Positions 33,691 through 44,843 of a stretch of 64,000 nt of DNA are shown piece after piece. Under the pieces are notes generated by a model. It worked only from the letters and a program-made list of their open reading frames with translations. It was not told the DNA's origin and ran no database searches. Every line of letters begins with the position of its first letter. Position 1 is the first letter of the stretch. Source of the DNA: Micropterix aruncella (lineage: Eukaryota; Arthropoda; Insecta; Lepidoptera; Micropterigidae); NCBI GenBank assembly GCA_944548615.1, contig OX155961.1:28058414-28122413 (forward strand), read 5' to 3'. A program made the position numbers and the translations under genes.

Positions 33691-35393
33691 ATGAAAACAA
33701 CCGGGATATTTTCCAATCTAAACTAATATTATAAAGAGGTAAAGTTTTCTTTCATTATAAATATGCAGTAATTTTTTTCTTTGATATTAATTCAAGTTTT
33801 TTCTTTTATTCTATTATTCTTTGACTATTAGAAAAAAATCGTAGATAAAAAGATAGATAATTTAATTATCTTTAAAATGGTGCAGGTTTCATAATAATAC
33901 GCCAGATAGTATTTGCGCTGTAGTCGTTTTTGTGTTCGGTTAGACCTAATTTCACAAATTAATTACACTGTGTAATATAAACAAAATCTAAAATACTCAA
34001 AGCTTAGAATATTAGGAAAATGTTCTTGTTTATTATATATTTTTTTTGAATCGTAAGCAGTACTCGTTTAGACGTAATTATCAGTTTAAAATCATTAATT
34101 TTCGTTAAGAAATTTCTTCATTCGGTCGCCGCGCTGGCCTAGGCCCGCGATAAAAGCTATGCAATAGCTTAACATTCTTTTACCAATAGAAAGCCACGGT
34201 ATTTTTGAGTGTCATAATATTAATCCGAAATCCGAAATATTAATCCGAAAAATGAAAAGATTTTTTCGTGGTAGTCGAATTTGCAAAGTAAGTCGGAGAA
34301 TAAGCGGTCGAACGAAAAGGTTTCTAACTAACGCTGTCTTAACGATGAGAGATATATGATTAAGTTCTAGAGAAAAGTTGTAGAGTTTGATAATGCCTAC
34401 AAAAAAGTCAGCGATAGCATATGTCTAACTTTTATATTTAAGTCACAAACAGTAGTATTTTATATTTAAAAAATAATTTAAATCGTTAGGTCATATTTAT
34501 TGGTCATATTATCAACAATTATGAGTTCTTATCAAAATAAGTAAATGTATCATCTGAAGTGTTTAAAACAAAAGACTTTTCCTTTTTACTGCATATAATT
34601 TCCCTTTTACTGCATAAATAGTTAAAGAGATAATACGCTCACAAATAAGACACTCACAAGGAGACACTCACATATAACGGTATTATAGTCAAAAAGGCAT
34701 GCAAATACGTACATACATATGAAGTAAAAATATAACCCTTCTTTTGGCAGTCAGGAAATAAATCATAGCACTCAGTACTAACCGAACCACACTCATAATT
34801 ACATCACAGGTAAAAAGTTTTACCGCCCAACGAAGTGGGCACGGGTCAGCTAGTTTCATATATGGATGATCTTCCATTAGATACCATTATTCCATTAATA
34901 GCTAGTCCAAATGCGCCTTTACGCTGTATAATTACGCGAAAAAATGTGGATGCCTTTATAAAAATGAATTCAAAGTTAAGTCGCAAAGCCCGTCTATTCA
35001 TGGGGCAGATTTATGGAAGAGCGATGTTCAGCGGCGCAAGTTGCAGCGCAGCCTTACATACTTTGCTTAACAGTCTTAGTTTCGTGACCGCCGCAGGACG
35101 GAGTTTGTCCCATATTGGTACCGATATTTATTATAACTTCGGCGGCGCGCTTCATAGAAAGTTTACTTTAAGTCCGGAAAAGTTATGTAATAAAATATGG
35201 AATTATCAGTCGTGAGATTTTGCCATGAGAAGGACCTGTATATGTTAATGTTTGGAACTATGAGTGCTATCTACACGTTGCGTTTCATAGTAAAATCCTA
35301 ACTGCCGATACGTTGTACGGCATTGCTAGAGCAGACTATTATGTTTACGACCAACCAATGATGAAAAAATTTGTTTCATTCATCATAACCTAG
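33691..35393 (+). pseudogene. Unrecognised coding-like remnant split by a Helitron
   Basis: An open frame from 34863 to 35215 codes about 117 residues of ordinary composition, with stretches such as SRKARLFMGQIYGRAMF and LSHIGTDIYYNFGGALH. Directly upstream a Helitron is inserted. If it is ignored, an ATG at 33691 falls in the same frame. Downstream, after a shift near 35195-35230, a second frame reads NVWNYECYLHVAFHSKI and onward to TAG at 35391-35393. The two frames look like one protein of about 185-190 residues with a frameshift and a stop. A piece of the second frame recurs in repeat Y (5940-6005, 8118-8166), so it is multicopy. I do not recognise the family. A transposon accessory protein, a host gene fragment or an old integrated virus gene are all possible; nothing seen favours one. 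Confidence 0.5.
33717..34853 (+). mobile_element. Helitron family 1, copy D
   Basis: The 5' end TCTAAACTAATATTATAAA follows an A. The 3' end is the hairpin GCCCAACGAAGTGGGC (34825-34840) plus ACGGGTCAGCTAG at 34853, before a T. It is longer than copies A-C because about 420 bp (33752-34170) after the 5' terminus do not match them. From 34190 it is colinear with copy A. It divides the coding-like remnant 33691-35393. Confidence 0.8.
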
Positions 35394-35574
35394 GTACCAC
35401 TAATAGATGTGACAGCAGCATTAATTGTGAATTTCTTAAATAAAATCGTTATAATAATAATAATAATAATAAAAGCCTTTATTCGGTGACCGTATTGTAC
35501 AGTTTTGCCTTATGTTATAAAACAATATATTTTATTAATTTTTAATCTAATTTTTAAATAAGGTATCATATTCT

Positions 35575-36064
35575 TCAGCACCCAGTTTTTTGATCGGGTT
35601 GTCCTTCGACATAGGCCTTCCCCATTTTCTTCCATTCATCTCTGTCCCAAGCAAACCTTCTCCACCCTTTCGGTAAGTCATCTTCCCATCTTTTAATTTG
35701 ACGTCCTTTTTGTCTTTTCCCATTTCTAGGATACCATTCCATTACGTCCTTCGTCCATTTTTCTTTGTTGGTTCTCATGATGTGACCAGTCCAGTTCCAT
35801 TTTAGTCTTCTAATTTTGTTCAAAACATCGCTCACCTTTGTTATTTTCCTTATTTTTGAGGTCGTCCACCTGTCCTGTAGCCTTACGTTCAGCATGCTTC
35901 GCTCCATGTTTCGTTGACATACTATAAGGTTTTGGTCGTTTTTTTTCGTTGCATGCCAAGTTTGGCGGTCGTAAGTAAGACATGGGAGAATGCATGTATT
36001 ATAAATTTTACTTTTTACTAACATTGGTATCGTTTCATTTTTAACTATCTCTTTTTGTGACCAG
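35575..36064 (-). pseudogene. RTE reverse transcriptase C-terminus
   Basis: The frame reads KIYNTCILPCLTYDRQTW, then CQRNMERSMLNVRLQDRW, LKWNWTGHIMRTNKEKWT, GRQIKRWEDDLPKGW and WKKMGKAYVEGQ. These are the successive conserved blocks at the end of RTE proteins (ILP.LTYG..TW, MER.MLG..L.DR, W.GH..R, RW.DD, AYV.). Upstream of SQKEIVKNETIP the frame enters the inserted transposon. Codons for RISNTWKR lie on the far side at 38343-38366. With the insert and one TA ignored, the two parts are in frame with Tyr between them. It is dead through truncation and insertion rather than through stops in this part. Confidence 0.9.
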
Positions 36065-36066
36065 TA

Positions 36067-38340
36067 GAGGAAAGTAACCAAATATGAAATACCATTTTGT
36101 TTTCTTGGTAGAATCAAAAGACTATTACGAATTAAATGCTTTTATTTATATCAACGATCAGTCATACATTTTGGCTTATTTCAATTACAACCATGACTTT
36201 TTAACCCCTCCTATCGCGGGGTAAAAATTTAGTCATCACTTCTGCCCGGGACAGTTTTGCGCGTGAAGTCGATGGCCTTGAGAAAAACGACCATAACTTT
36301 TAAACTACTATACGGATCGTAAAAAGAATAACTGTAAAATGATCGCATTGAAATTTGAAATTTATAATATTATAACCTTATCTCGTCAAACAATTAAGAT
36401 AATAATGAATAAATATTTAAAAAGTTGGCATTTTACGCAGCGCGGAGCGCCCTAACCAATATTGGTTAGATACAATTTTAGCATTTGTAAGCGTCTAACC
36501 AAAAATGGTTAACTCAAATAGGAAGGGTTAAGACTAACACAAATATTTATTGTCAATTAAAAATCAAAAGACAAAATGAGTAGCTATTGTAGAGTAGTGG
36601 ACCATGTAGAGTAGTGGACTGTTTTTCTTGGTTTTTCTGCTGGTCTGATGTTCGGGATGCAGTAGGAATCGATTAAAACTCAAGGAGCACTTTCACAAGG
36701 TATATTTTTGGCCGAGATCGCCGGAAGAAGCCCTTTTTCCCGTGTATAATTTAAAAATAGTTTGAGTGCCTACCTCTTAAATTGTACATATGCAGAAATT
36801 GAAAACATTATTAAATAATTAAATAATTAAATCTCTAAAATTTTTATAATAAAAACATAATAGTTTATGTACCTAGTAATATAAATTGATGATTTCTAAA
36901 CGTAATTTTATTTTAATTGTTGTGAATTTATTTTGTATATTATTAATACATATTATTAAATACATATATAAATATATATTAATTTTTATCATGTTTTAAA
37001 ATAAAATAATATTGACAATTTTCATGACATTTTCTTACGAATTTTTATTAGGTAATTAAGATATTTCTGTTACATTAAGTATGATTTTGATTATTTATAT
37101 AAATATAATATTATAGATTTCTTAGGATAACTAAAATAAATTGTCTACCTTGGAACAGGCGGCAGCCTAGTTAGGTTAAGACTTTTGTATATTGAATGTA
37201 CCCATAATTTTAACTCAATAAATAATTTGAAATTTGAAATTTATGGAATAGGTACCTAAATATGGAATATAGATATAATACTACAGGTTTCAGTAAAAAA
37301 CATAACGAAAACATTTACATCTATTTTTAAGGGATCTTTAAACTTTGGTCAAAACTAAAAAGAACACATTCTGTATAATCTAACAAACTACTTGCAAAAA
37401 TCACATATCCAACTGTCATATTTTGGACCAACGCATTCATTGTGTGCCCAGATTCCATACATCAAACATTTGATCCATGTTTCTCCTAGAAAGTCTTCAG
37501 AAAACAGTTGCTGACAGAAAATACATTCAGAAGCATGCTGCCCTATTATGTCAGGAGTCAGGAGCATGCTGTCCTATTATGCCATCAGGTTCACTGTCTG
37601 TATCAAACTGGATTTCGCCTTCATCCTCAGAGTCTTCATCGGAATTCTCAGGCTCTGACCTGATATTATTTTTTCCTTTCTTTTTGTTTCCTGGTTTTTT
37701 CTTACTCTGTTTCTTTGTCAATTTCTTTCCTTCTTTTTCTATCTTTTTCTTTTGCCCAGTAAGGTCCTTTTCTATACCGTTTTTATAGCTTCAGCCATTT
37801 TGTCTTAATTCCAATCTTTACGTTTTACGTTTGACAGTGTAGACGACATTCTGGAAAAACAAGTTATTGAAAGACCACCACCACCAAAAATGGTCAACCC
37901 AAGTACCAAATGTTGACAGCCCAATTATGGAATATTCCATATTTAGGCACCTAGTAGGTGTCCATATTTGGAACTTTAGACCGGCTCAAACTATTTGTCG
38001 TGTAAAATAAATAGCAGCATTTGCGCAATAAAACTTATCGAAAATATCAAGAAAAACATCACAGCAATACGTTAAATAAGTAACAATCCCATTTTCATAA
38101 TGTAATTATCAAGAAACCAATATTTTATTACGTACCTTGTAAAGTTTTGAGACGCCGACAAAACAAAACACACCTGCCGTTGCAATGGCGCTCGCCCGAC
38201 TGCCGTGATTGATTGAGTGCGACACACCAGTGGGTGAGTGCGATGGAAAATGGTCTTGCATTTCGTCTTGACTTGACAGTTAGACAGAAACATTGGTATT
38301 CCATATTAGGGATACTATTCCATATTTAGTTACTTTCCTC
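36067..38340. mobile_element. pogo/Tigger-like DNA transposon with TA TSD
   Basis: The ends read GAGGAAAGTAACCAAATATG and, reversed from the right, GAGGAAAGTAACTAAATATG, each flanked by TA (36065-36066, 38341-38342). The TSD is proven by the RTE reading frame that closes across it. Internal motifs such as AATATGGAATA repeat near the right end (37241, 37925, 38296, 38315). A decayed transposase C-terminus lies at 37388-37830. The catalytic DDE region is not recognisable. TA targeting and the C-terminal finger point to the Tc1/mariner-pogo superfamily. Confidence 0.85.
37388..37830 (-). pseudogene. pogo-like transposase C-terminus with zinc finger
   Basis: On the minus strand a lysine-rich region is followed by an acidic-serine stretch and then ECIFCQQLFSED, ETWIKCLMYGIWAHNEC and DSWICDFCK before a stop at 37388. 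The pattern C..C, WIKC, W.H..C, WIC..C is the PHD-like zinc finger that ends many arthropod pogo/Tigger transposases. One zinc ligand, normally Cys after WIKC.., is Tyr here. A small tandem duplication (GCATAATAGGACAGCATGCT and its near copy) puts a stop in the middle. The upstream catalytic domain is missing, so this is a non-functional relic. Confidence 0.7.
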
Positions 38341-38425
38341 TACCGTTTCCAAGTGTTGCTTATTCTTCTATCTTTTGAGTATTGGTCTTTTATGGATATT
38401 ATCTGTCCTAAATATAAATATAATG

Positions 38426-38856
38426 AAATCGTTATATAATATTAAATGGACACAGAAGGAGCCTCCCCGAAGATTGTGCACATTTTCGACTATTTGCATG
38501 AATGTGTCCGTACCATGTCGTATCTGCTGTGAATACATACAGCTGTCTGATTAATCTATGGCTGCGCGTCTCATGGCAAAGGAAACCGGGCAACTGCACG
38601 CTCAACTTAAATTCAAGTCGGTGGGACGTCGTCTCTTTGACGGTACCTACTACCCACCCAGTGCTTTATGGTAGCATCTCGGCAGATCTCTTACAAAGGC
38701 CGCCTAATTACGCGTACTAGACCGCTTCCCGTACGTTTGCTGCCTCTTGAATCATAGCCCCACGACAAAGGATGCTCCTGTGCATTTGTACTTTGACTGT
38801 TTATTGGCTCGTGTTTCGTTTTCTTAGATTTTTCCAAAAGTTTATTTATTTATTCA
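38426..38856. other. Unassigned, no gene seen
   Basis: A mixed-composition stretch without recognisable coding or element ends. Confidence 0.35.
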
Positions 38857-39140
38857 CTAGCTGACCCGGCGGACTTCGTACTGCCTAACAGTCAATGAAT
38901 GTCGTGTTACAGATTAGCTTAACATAATTTATGATTTTATGAAAGTAATACAATGAATATAAACCATGAAGTAAACCATAAAGTATGAACCACTAACAAT
39001 CAATCGTTATCTATCATCATCAACCAATCATCATCAATCAATCATCATCAATCATCAACAATTATCATCAATCAATCATCGACAATCAATCATCATCAAT
39101 CAATCGTCACAAATAAATCAATCAATCAATCTGGTATAAA
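38857..39140 (-). mobile_element. Helitron family 2, 3'-end fragment with ATC-rich repeat
   Basis: CTAG at 38857-38860, then CTGACCCGGCGGACTTCGTA and CTGCCTAACAGTCAATGAATG, is the family 2 terminus (compare 28284), preceded by an A. After about 130 bp it passes into a degenerate ATCATCAATCA tandem array (38995-39140). Confidence 0.7.
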
Positions 39141-39560
39141 ACTGCAAAATTAGGTATCATCGGTAAAAATAAAAAAAATGTGCATGTCAGCTCCGACACG
39201 CGACTGGAGTGTGATTCTCTAAGATTCTCTTAGATTGATAAACAAGAACAGCGATTTCAAGAGGAAAAGATAAAAATAAACATAAACCTATATAAGACTC
39301 AAAAATTTGGTGGCTAATATACTTCATTCATGACTTAAATCCTATCGTGATGTTAGCGACGTGACGCCTAGTGGCGTCGTGTAGCGCTTTTTCCCAAATT
39401 CTTGGCGGAGATCCCGTTATCTTTGCAATGCGCTTTTATTGCAATTTTCTAATTACTTGGTGGCATGATGATGATGATGGAATGCTGAAAAGGTATGGAT
39501 TGAAAAGTTTGTACATTGACAAGTTTGTACAATGTATGGATTGGAATTGTACATTAATGA
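39141..39560. other. Unassigned, no gene seen
   Basis: It begins with one arm of the 31880-32022 inverted repeat (near 39136). Short repeats of TTGTACATTGACAAG occur around 39509. No gene. Confidence 0.35.
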
Positions 39561-39908
39561 AATGAAATGAAAAATACCTTTATTGTACTAACAAAAAAAA
39601 TTACATGGGTAAAGAAAACTTAAATTCTATTTTAACTTAGTACAAACGGCGGGCTTATCGTTTCACGATTTCTTACAGCCAACCGTGTAATATTAAATAA
39701 AAGTATCAATACAGCTCATATACATAAACATATACACATAAATATACATATACATACATCCAAATATACATACAAAATTAAAAAAAAAAAAATAATTTAT
39801 AATATAATATATGTATATTATAATAATAAATACATAGAAACTACAGATAAATAATAATAAAAATAACTGCTTATATAAAATGATAGATATTACAAAGTTC
39901 TTATGCTT
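39561..39908 (-). other. 3' untranslated region of the following LINE
   Basis: On the minus strand AT-rich sequence runs from the stop codon to GTACAATAAAGGTATTTTTC near 39583, which holds an AATAAA, as expected of a LINE 3' end. Confidence 0.6.
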
Positions 39909-41377
39909 CTATCCAGTCAACAACCCAACGAAAGGGGGAAGGGGGGAGGGGATAGGGGGAGGGTTGGTTCTTAGTTGATATTTTGAGGGAGAAAATGTTT
40001 TTTTCAGTAACGGCTTGAAACAGGGCAAGGATGTTGCATGACGAATAGCATGCGGAAGCTGGTTCCAAAGTCGAGCAGAATGGACGCCAAATGAGTTAGT
40101 GAAAAAAGAAGACTGATGTAGTGGAATTGCTATGGTGTTGTCCTGACTTGACCTGAGTGGAACACCATGACTTCCTAACGGGAGAAAGAGGTCTTTAAGG
40201 TAAGGAGGTGCTATGGGACTATTTAGGACTTTATAAAGGAGTGAGAGGGCATGCAGATTTCTGCGCTCACGAATTCGAAGCCAATGAAGTCCATCGCGAT
40301 ATTCGCTCACGTGATCAAATTTACGCAAGTCGAATATATATCGTATGCAGATATTTTGTAGCCGTTCGAATTTATCCAGTATCTTCTCTTTAATATCTAT
40401 AGTACCGACATCAGCATAGTCTAGAATTGGAAGTAGCAGTGTTCTTACTATAGTTTGCTTAGTTGCTGCTGGAAGGAATCTCTGTAACCTTCGGAGGCTA
40501 TGAAGGCCATTGAAAATACGACGACTAATTTGGTTGGCGTGTGCCTGCCACGAAAGAAATTCGTCTATGACTATTCCAAGATTCTTGACAGTTTTGGTAT
40601 ACTCAATAATATTACCGTTTATTTTGAGGGGTGACATTGACGTTTTATTAGTATTAGACTTGAGTTTCTGGCCACCAATCACAATCGCTTGTGATTTGGC
40701 TGGATTTATGATTATGCCATGTTTTTCGGCCCAACTTGATATGTGTTCTAAATTAGAGTTCATAGTCGACACGGCAGAAGGCAGGTCATCAGGTCTGGCA
40801 TGGAGGTAAATTTGAAGGTCATCAGCATATAAATGATAGGATGTAGTTAAGCCCTTGGCAATCGGGTTAATGAAGATAGAGAAGAGCAGTGGGGATAGGA
40901 CACACCCTTGCGGGACACCAGCTGTGAGCTCGAGCAAGTCTGATTGGCCCTCAGACGATTTAACACACTGGTAGCGTCCGCGCAAGTAGGAGTCAAACCA
41001 ACTCACCACTCCTCTAGAGATATTGAGCGATCGGAGTCGCTCAAGGAGAAGTTCAAAGTCGACAGAATTGAATGCGCTACTGAAATCAAGCAGCGTGAGA
41101 ATAGTTAGTTTTCTATCATTCATAGCGCGTCTAATGTCGTCGGTAACTTTGACTAGTACAGTAGTGGTACTGTGACCAGGGCGGAAACCAGACTGAAGGG
41201 GATCTAACAATTTGTTGTTATCTAAGAAATTATTAAGCTGGGTGTAAACAACCCGCTCTAAAACTTTGGAGAATATTGGTAATATTGAAATAGGCCTGAA
41301 ATCTTTAGCAGAATCTGGCGATTGGACTTTAGGGAGGGGTATGATAATAGCCTGTTTCCATAAATTTGGAACTACTG

Positions 41378-41380
<3 letters not shown>
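39909..41380 (-). CDS. LINE reverse transcriptase, Jockey/CR1-like, 5'-truncated
   Basis: The frame is open from about 41380 to a stop at 39909, some 490 codons; the conventional count from an internal start (41210) is 433. It covers fingers (DFRPISILPIFSKVLERVV), motif A LLDFSSAF (40-47 of the 433), motif B GVPQGCVLSPLLF (98-110), motif C YADD (128-131), the thumb, and the C-terminal block LSLLYKVLNSPIAPPYL...VHSARLWNQLP. All RT catalytic aspartates are present. The endonuclease is absent: the sequence stops at a 34-base poly(A) run (41382-41415) in the opposite orientation. No frameshift was noticed, so this copy is fairly young. Confidence 0.9.

Positions 41381-41381
<1 letters not shown>

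Positions 41382-41415
<34 letters not shown>
41382..41415 (+). repeat. Poly(A) run at the truncated LINE 5' end
   Basis: Thirty-four A residues abut the 5' truncation point of the minus-strand LINE. Confidence 0.9.
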
Positions 41416-41416
<1 letters not shown>

Positions 41417-41417
<1 letters not shown>

Positions 41418-41912
41418 AAATAATCCGATGGCGTTTTGATCAGGCTGTATCTCCTCTCCGGCGGTCTATCCGTTTCTTAAAGCTTAAGAACGGGTCTTAA
41501 TTTCTAGAGTTTACGATGTTGTTTAGTGCTAAATTTGACAGTTCCGCGATGCCTGCGTACCAGCTCCTACGCCATTTCCTTGCTCGTTTCTTTACTTTAG
41601 TGTAAATTACAGCAAAGTGCAGGGGACACTAATTACTAAATAATGCAGTGTTGCATAGTTACCTGCGCCATCTCGAGTGAAGGTTTAGACACCGACAAGC
41701 CCGATTTAAGCTTTAAAAAGAATTATTATGTTAAAAGGGAATTATTAATTAGCGTATATTTATTCGACTATCTTGTTATTATCAATTACATATCATTTCT
41801 AATATTTTTAATTTCACCAAAACCTTCAGAATTCGCACTAGCCCTAAAAGCTCCCTTTTAGCCCCATCCGCCACGACAGCGCAAAATAGAAATAAACGTG
41901 CCTTAACTATGC
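41417..41912. other. Unassigned, no gene seen
   Basis: No coding motif. A 72-codon plus-strand frame at 41643-41861 has no recognisable family. Confidence 0.35.
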
Positions 41913-41924
41913 CTAACCCTTTAA

Positions 41925-44311
41925 CCCTATACATGGCAGGATTTTTTATTTTGGATATGATGATATATTTTGTATAATATGTGGTCTAAGGTGATTATAT
42001 AAGGGTCCTGTTTGAAAAAAAATTATATTTATAGTACTTTTCGATTTATTTAATGTATCACATTCGTTACATTGCCAGGTATGTAATAATCAACTTTAAT
42101 AAACCTACGTATCATGTTTGACGCACTGCCAGGCTGACATACATTTGTGTCTAACACTTAAAAAAACATAAACATTATATTATTACGTGAAAACATAACA
42201 ACAACATACCTTAAATTACCATATTAATAATAATCAACATTCTTATGGAATCATCTTCACCTACAATATATAATTAAAACCTTATAAAATCTACACAACC
42301 TTTGAAATTTTTAAAATACAGATCACTTTTAGCTAAGAGTACTACTTATATACCTAAGTCAGACTTACAATAAGGTTGCATCTTATTTACTAGGTATTTC
42401 CTATTTCTTAGTATGGTGTTCCAGGTAGCAATTGCGTTCCGGCAATAAACAAAGCCTAATTTTACATTCCTGGCAAAAGAACTTAGTTTGTCCTTTTATG
42501 CAATGGATACACCTCCCTCTGCTAGTTGTCAGCTTTGGGTAATGAGCAATTTAATCATACCGAATGGCATGTGTAGGCCTTTCAGCTACCGGTTTCTGTA
42601 CGGTATTTGTTGAGCTGGTGGTAGTGTCTCGGGTATTCTTTGCATTTCTCTCAAACCTGAGTAGGCTTTCTATGATTTCAAGCCTAAATATTTTGAGTTT
42701 CTTCGTTTTTTTCCTTCACGAATCACACCGGCACAGCAACCAGGCGTTGTTTACACATATGTCAAGCATTTGCAAGAATATAGGCAAGTACCATCGATGG
42801 CCCTGGAATGGTATTCGATACAAAGCGATGAGCATATCTGCTAATTCAACTCCACCTATATTTGTGTTGTACTCTTTGATCATATTTGGGCAAGTCACGG
42901 GTACTTTTCTTCCTTCTCTTTCTTATATCTTACGGCTAGCTGGACAGGATGTGCGTCCAGGTATGTGCTTGCTGCAGTAACACATTTGGACCAGTAATCA
43001 GTATAAGCTGGCATTTTCACGATCCCCATCAGTAAAATGATCGCCATAAAATCTTTTACATCGTCTTCTGTAACATTGATAGATGCGCCATTAATCTATC
43101 TGCCATAGAGATTAGTTCGTTATACAATCAGCGAGATGATATTATCTGAGAAGAACAGTTGGAAGTATTCAATCCGCTCTTTCCTGTGAGACCTCAAACA
43201 AGCTATCTTCGACCTCTGCAAAATCAGTAAACTTTGTACAACGCCAATTAGGTGCCAGTCTTTTGGCTGGGACCACTTTTCGCTTCGTGATTATTACTCA
43301 AGGTCTTTTTGATCGAGTAGCTGCTGAGGGAGAAGGTGCATTCAATGGAGACGACACTTGATGATAATGCATCAGGATTCTGGCTCGTGGTGGTGGCTCA
43401 TCGGTTTGTGGAAAATCGCCTGGTTCGATAAAGGTGGCGTCTAATATGATGGACTGGCATCAGCACGGTATAACTGCCTTATTGTGGCCTGATTTGGTAA
43501 CAAAATCGACGGGGAATAAACAGTGATTTTCAGCGAAGACTGTTGATATCGTAGCAGAGATGTTGAAGCAACTGCCTCGTGAACCTCGTTATCATCTTCC
43601 AAAGAAAGGTTTAGGTTTTATTTCCAGCGAAGATGGCAATGATGGAGGTGGGGAACTACTATCGGAGTTCGTTCGGCGGAAGCAGTATTCACTTTCGTCC
43701 AAATCGGATTTTGCTCCCGACTTAGGGACAAGAGCCATAAATATACGAGCCCTATTTTGCTGCTGCTGCTTTATTTGTGGCAACTGTGATGGCAAAATGC
43801 AATATTACTAGTGGTTTGCCCTGAGCTGAGACTTAATTTAGTATTTTAGAGAAAAAAACATTATTATACGAATCTGGCAATGTCACATATTAGATACATA
43901 ACAAAAAAAATCTTAAATGACGCCCAGCTGGCATTGTGTCATATTTGCTACACTCGAAAATAACAGCTAATTGCATGGAATTGCAATACGTTTTGCTACA
44001 CGAAATTAACATATAAGGATAAATAAATATGTTTACAGTTTCATATCAGCTGTTTTTAACAAAATATCTAAAGAAATATTGATAAAACCTAATTTTCCTA
44101 CCATGCGGTGCGTAGACGCCTGCGATCGGTCCGCCATCTTGCGCTCTACTGCTGATTCAGTGTTGCCAGAAATCAAATAGTATTTTTGGTAGATTTGTGA
44201 CAATAATGCATATCATATCTTATAATTAAAACGGTTAAAAAATATTTATTTACGCTTCGGGAATTTTAGTAAGTTGAAAGTATCGTATTATCCACACTGC
44301 CAAGTATAGGG
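41925..44311. mobile_element. piggyBac element, degenerate
   Basis: TTAA at 41921-41924 and 44312-44315 flank an element whose ends are CCCTATACATGGCAG and, reversed, CCCTATACTTGGCAG. A TGCCAG/CTGGCA motif recurs subterminally near 42070, 42128, 43875 and 43925. The minus-strand interior is a broken piggyBac transposase. Total length is 2387 bp, in the normal range for the family. Confidence 0.92.
42400..43795 (-). pseudogene. piggyBac transposase (DDE_Tnp_1_7), internally deleted
   Basis: Successive minus-strand blocks: an acidic/serine N-terminus with SDLDESEYCFRR (near 43700), then EYFQLFFSDNIISLIV and VTEDDVKDFMAIILLMGIV ending ...YTDYWS (about 43180-43000). Then come LAVRYKK and VTCPNMIKEYNTNIGG with VELADMLIALYR (42898-42820), HRWYLPIFLQMLDICVNNAW, and a Cys-rich tail RCIHCIKGQTKFFCQEC (near 42480). 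These match piggyBac family proteins in order. The region between DYWS and LAVRYKK, which should hold the first two catalytic aspartates, is deleted. Several stops and shifts are present. The enzyme would cut at TTAA; this copy cannot. Confidence 0.9.
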
Positions 44312-44843
44312 TTAAAGACAATGTGACATATATGTCCCATAACTTCTACTCCCATATCATGATGTTATAAATTACTGGACATATAGGTATGTCCCATAAT
44401 TTATGAAATCATTTTATAAATTATCGAATACGAATAATTTGGAAATTATATTTTTCCGTATTATTGAGACATCAGAATTTTAATACTAGCAAAAAAGAAT
44501 ATTTTTTTAAAAATATACTTTTTTTTTTAAATATCGCAAATGACCAACGAACTCTTGTGAATTTAAATAAATAAATCAAATGTTTATGGCGACTTCTTCA
44601 ATTTGTTTTTTTAATTTTAGTACGTATGACTTAGGAGTTAAATAATAAAATTATCAAATTTTGGAAAAGCTGTAACTTTATAGACCACTGGTACACTTAT
44701 ATCCCATAAATGTATACAAAATCTATTAGACCAATTTTCACAAAAATTGAGGTAAATAAATAACATTACCCTGCCCTTTAACAGTTTTATCTCTCAAACA
44801 TTTCCATAAAATATCATTAAGCTTATAGTCCTCAAAGGGTTAA

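Larger units (their letters stand above)
35448..38425 (-). mobile_element. RTE LINE 3' part with (TAA)n tail, split by a pogo-like element
   Basis: The 3' end on the minus strand is GAATAAAGGCTTTTATTATT, followed by a short ATT microsatellite (35448-35475). The coding part continues across 36064 and resumes at 38343, with the transposon 36067-38340 between. Family homology ends near 38425, so the copy is 5'-truncated. Confidence 0.8.
41917..44839. mobile_element. piggyBac-type MITE, copy 2, split by a piggyBac element
   Basis: Left end CCCTTTAA (41917-41924) and right end, reversed, CCCTTTGAGGACTAT (44839) are flanked by CTAA and TTAA. The 523 bp from 44316 onward match MITE copy 1 (680-1258). 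The piggyBac element 41925-44311 sits in the TTAA formed inside the MITE's own left terminal repeat, eight bases from its end. Confidence 0.65.

Noticed and set aside
34689..34877. 62-codon minus-strand frame shared with 28819-29058
   Set aside because: It is the 3' region of Helitron family 1 read in one frame. The other copies disrupt it.
33691..35393. Assignment of the unknown remnant to an endogenous virus
   Set aside because: No viral signature was recognised. The call would be guesswork, so it is left as unknown.
41382..41415. Poly(A) as evidence of a plus-strand retrotransposon
   Set aside because: The sequence to its left is a minus-strand LINE, so no plus-strand element ends there. 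It more likely reflects the insertion site or a rearranged junction.
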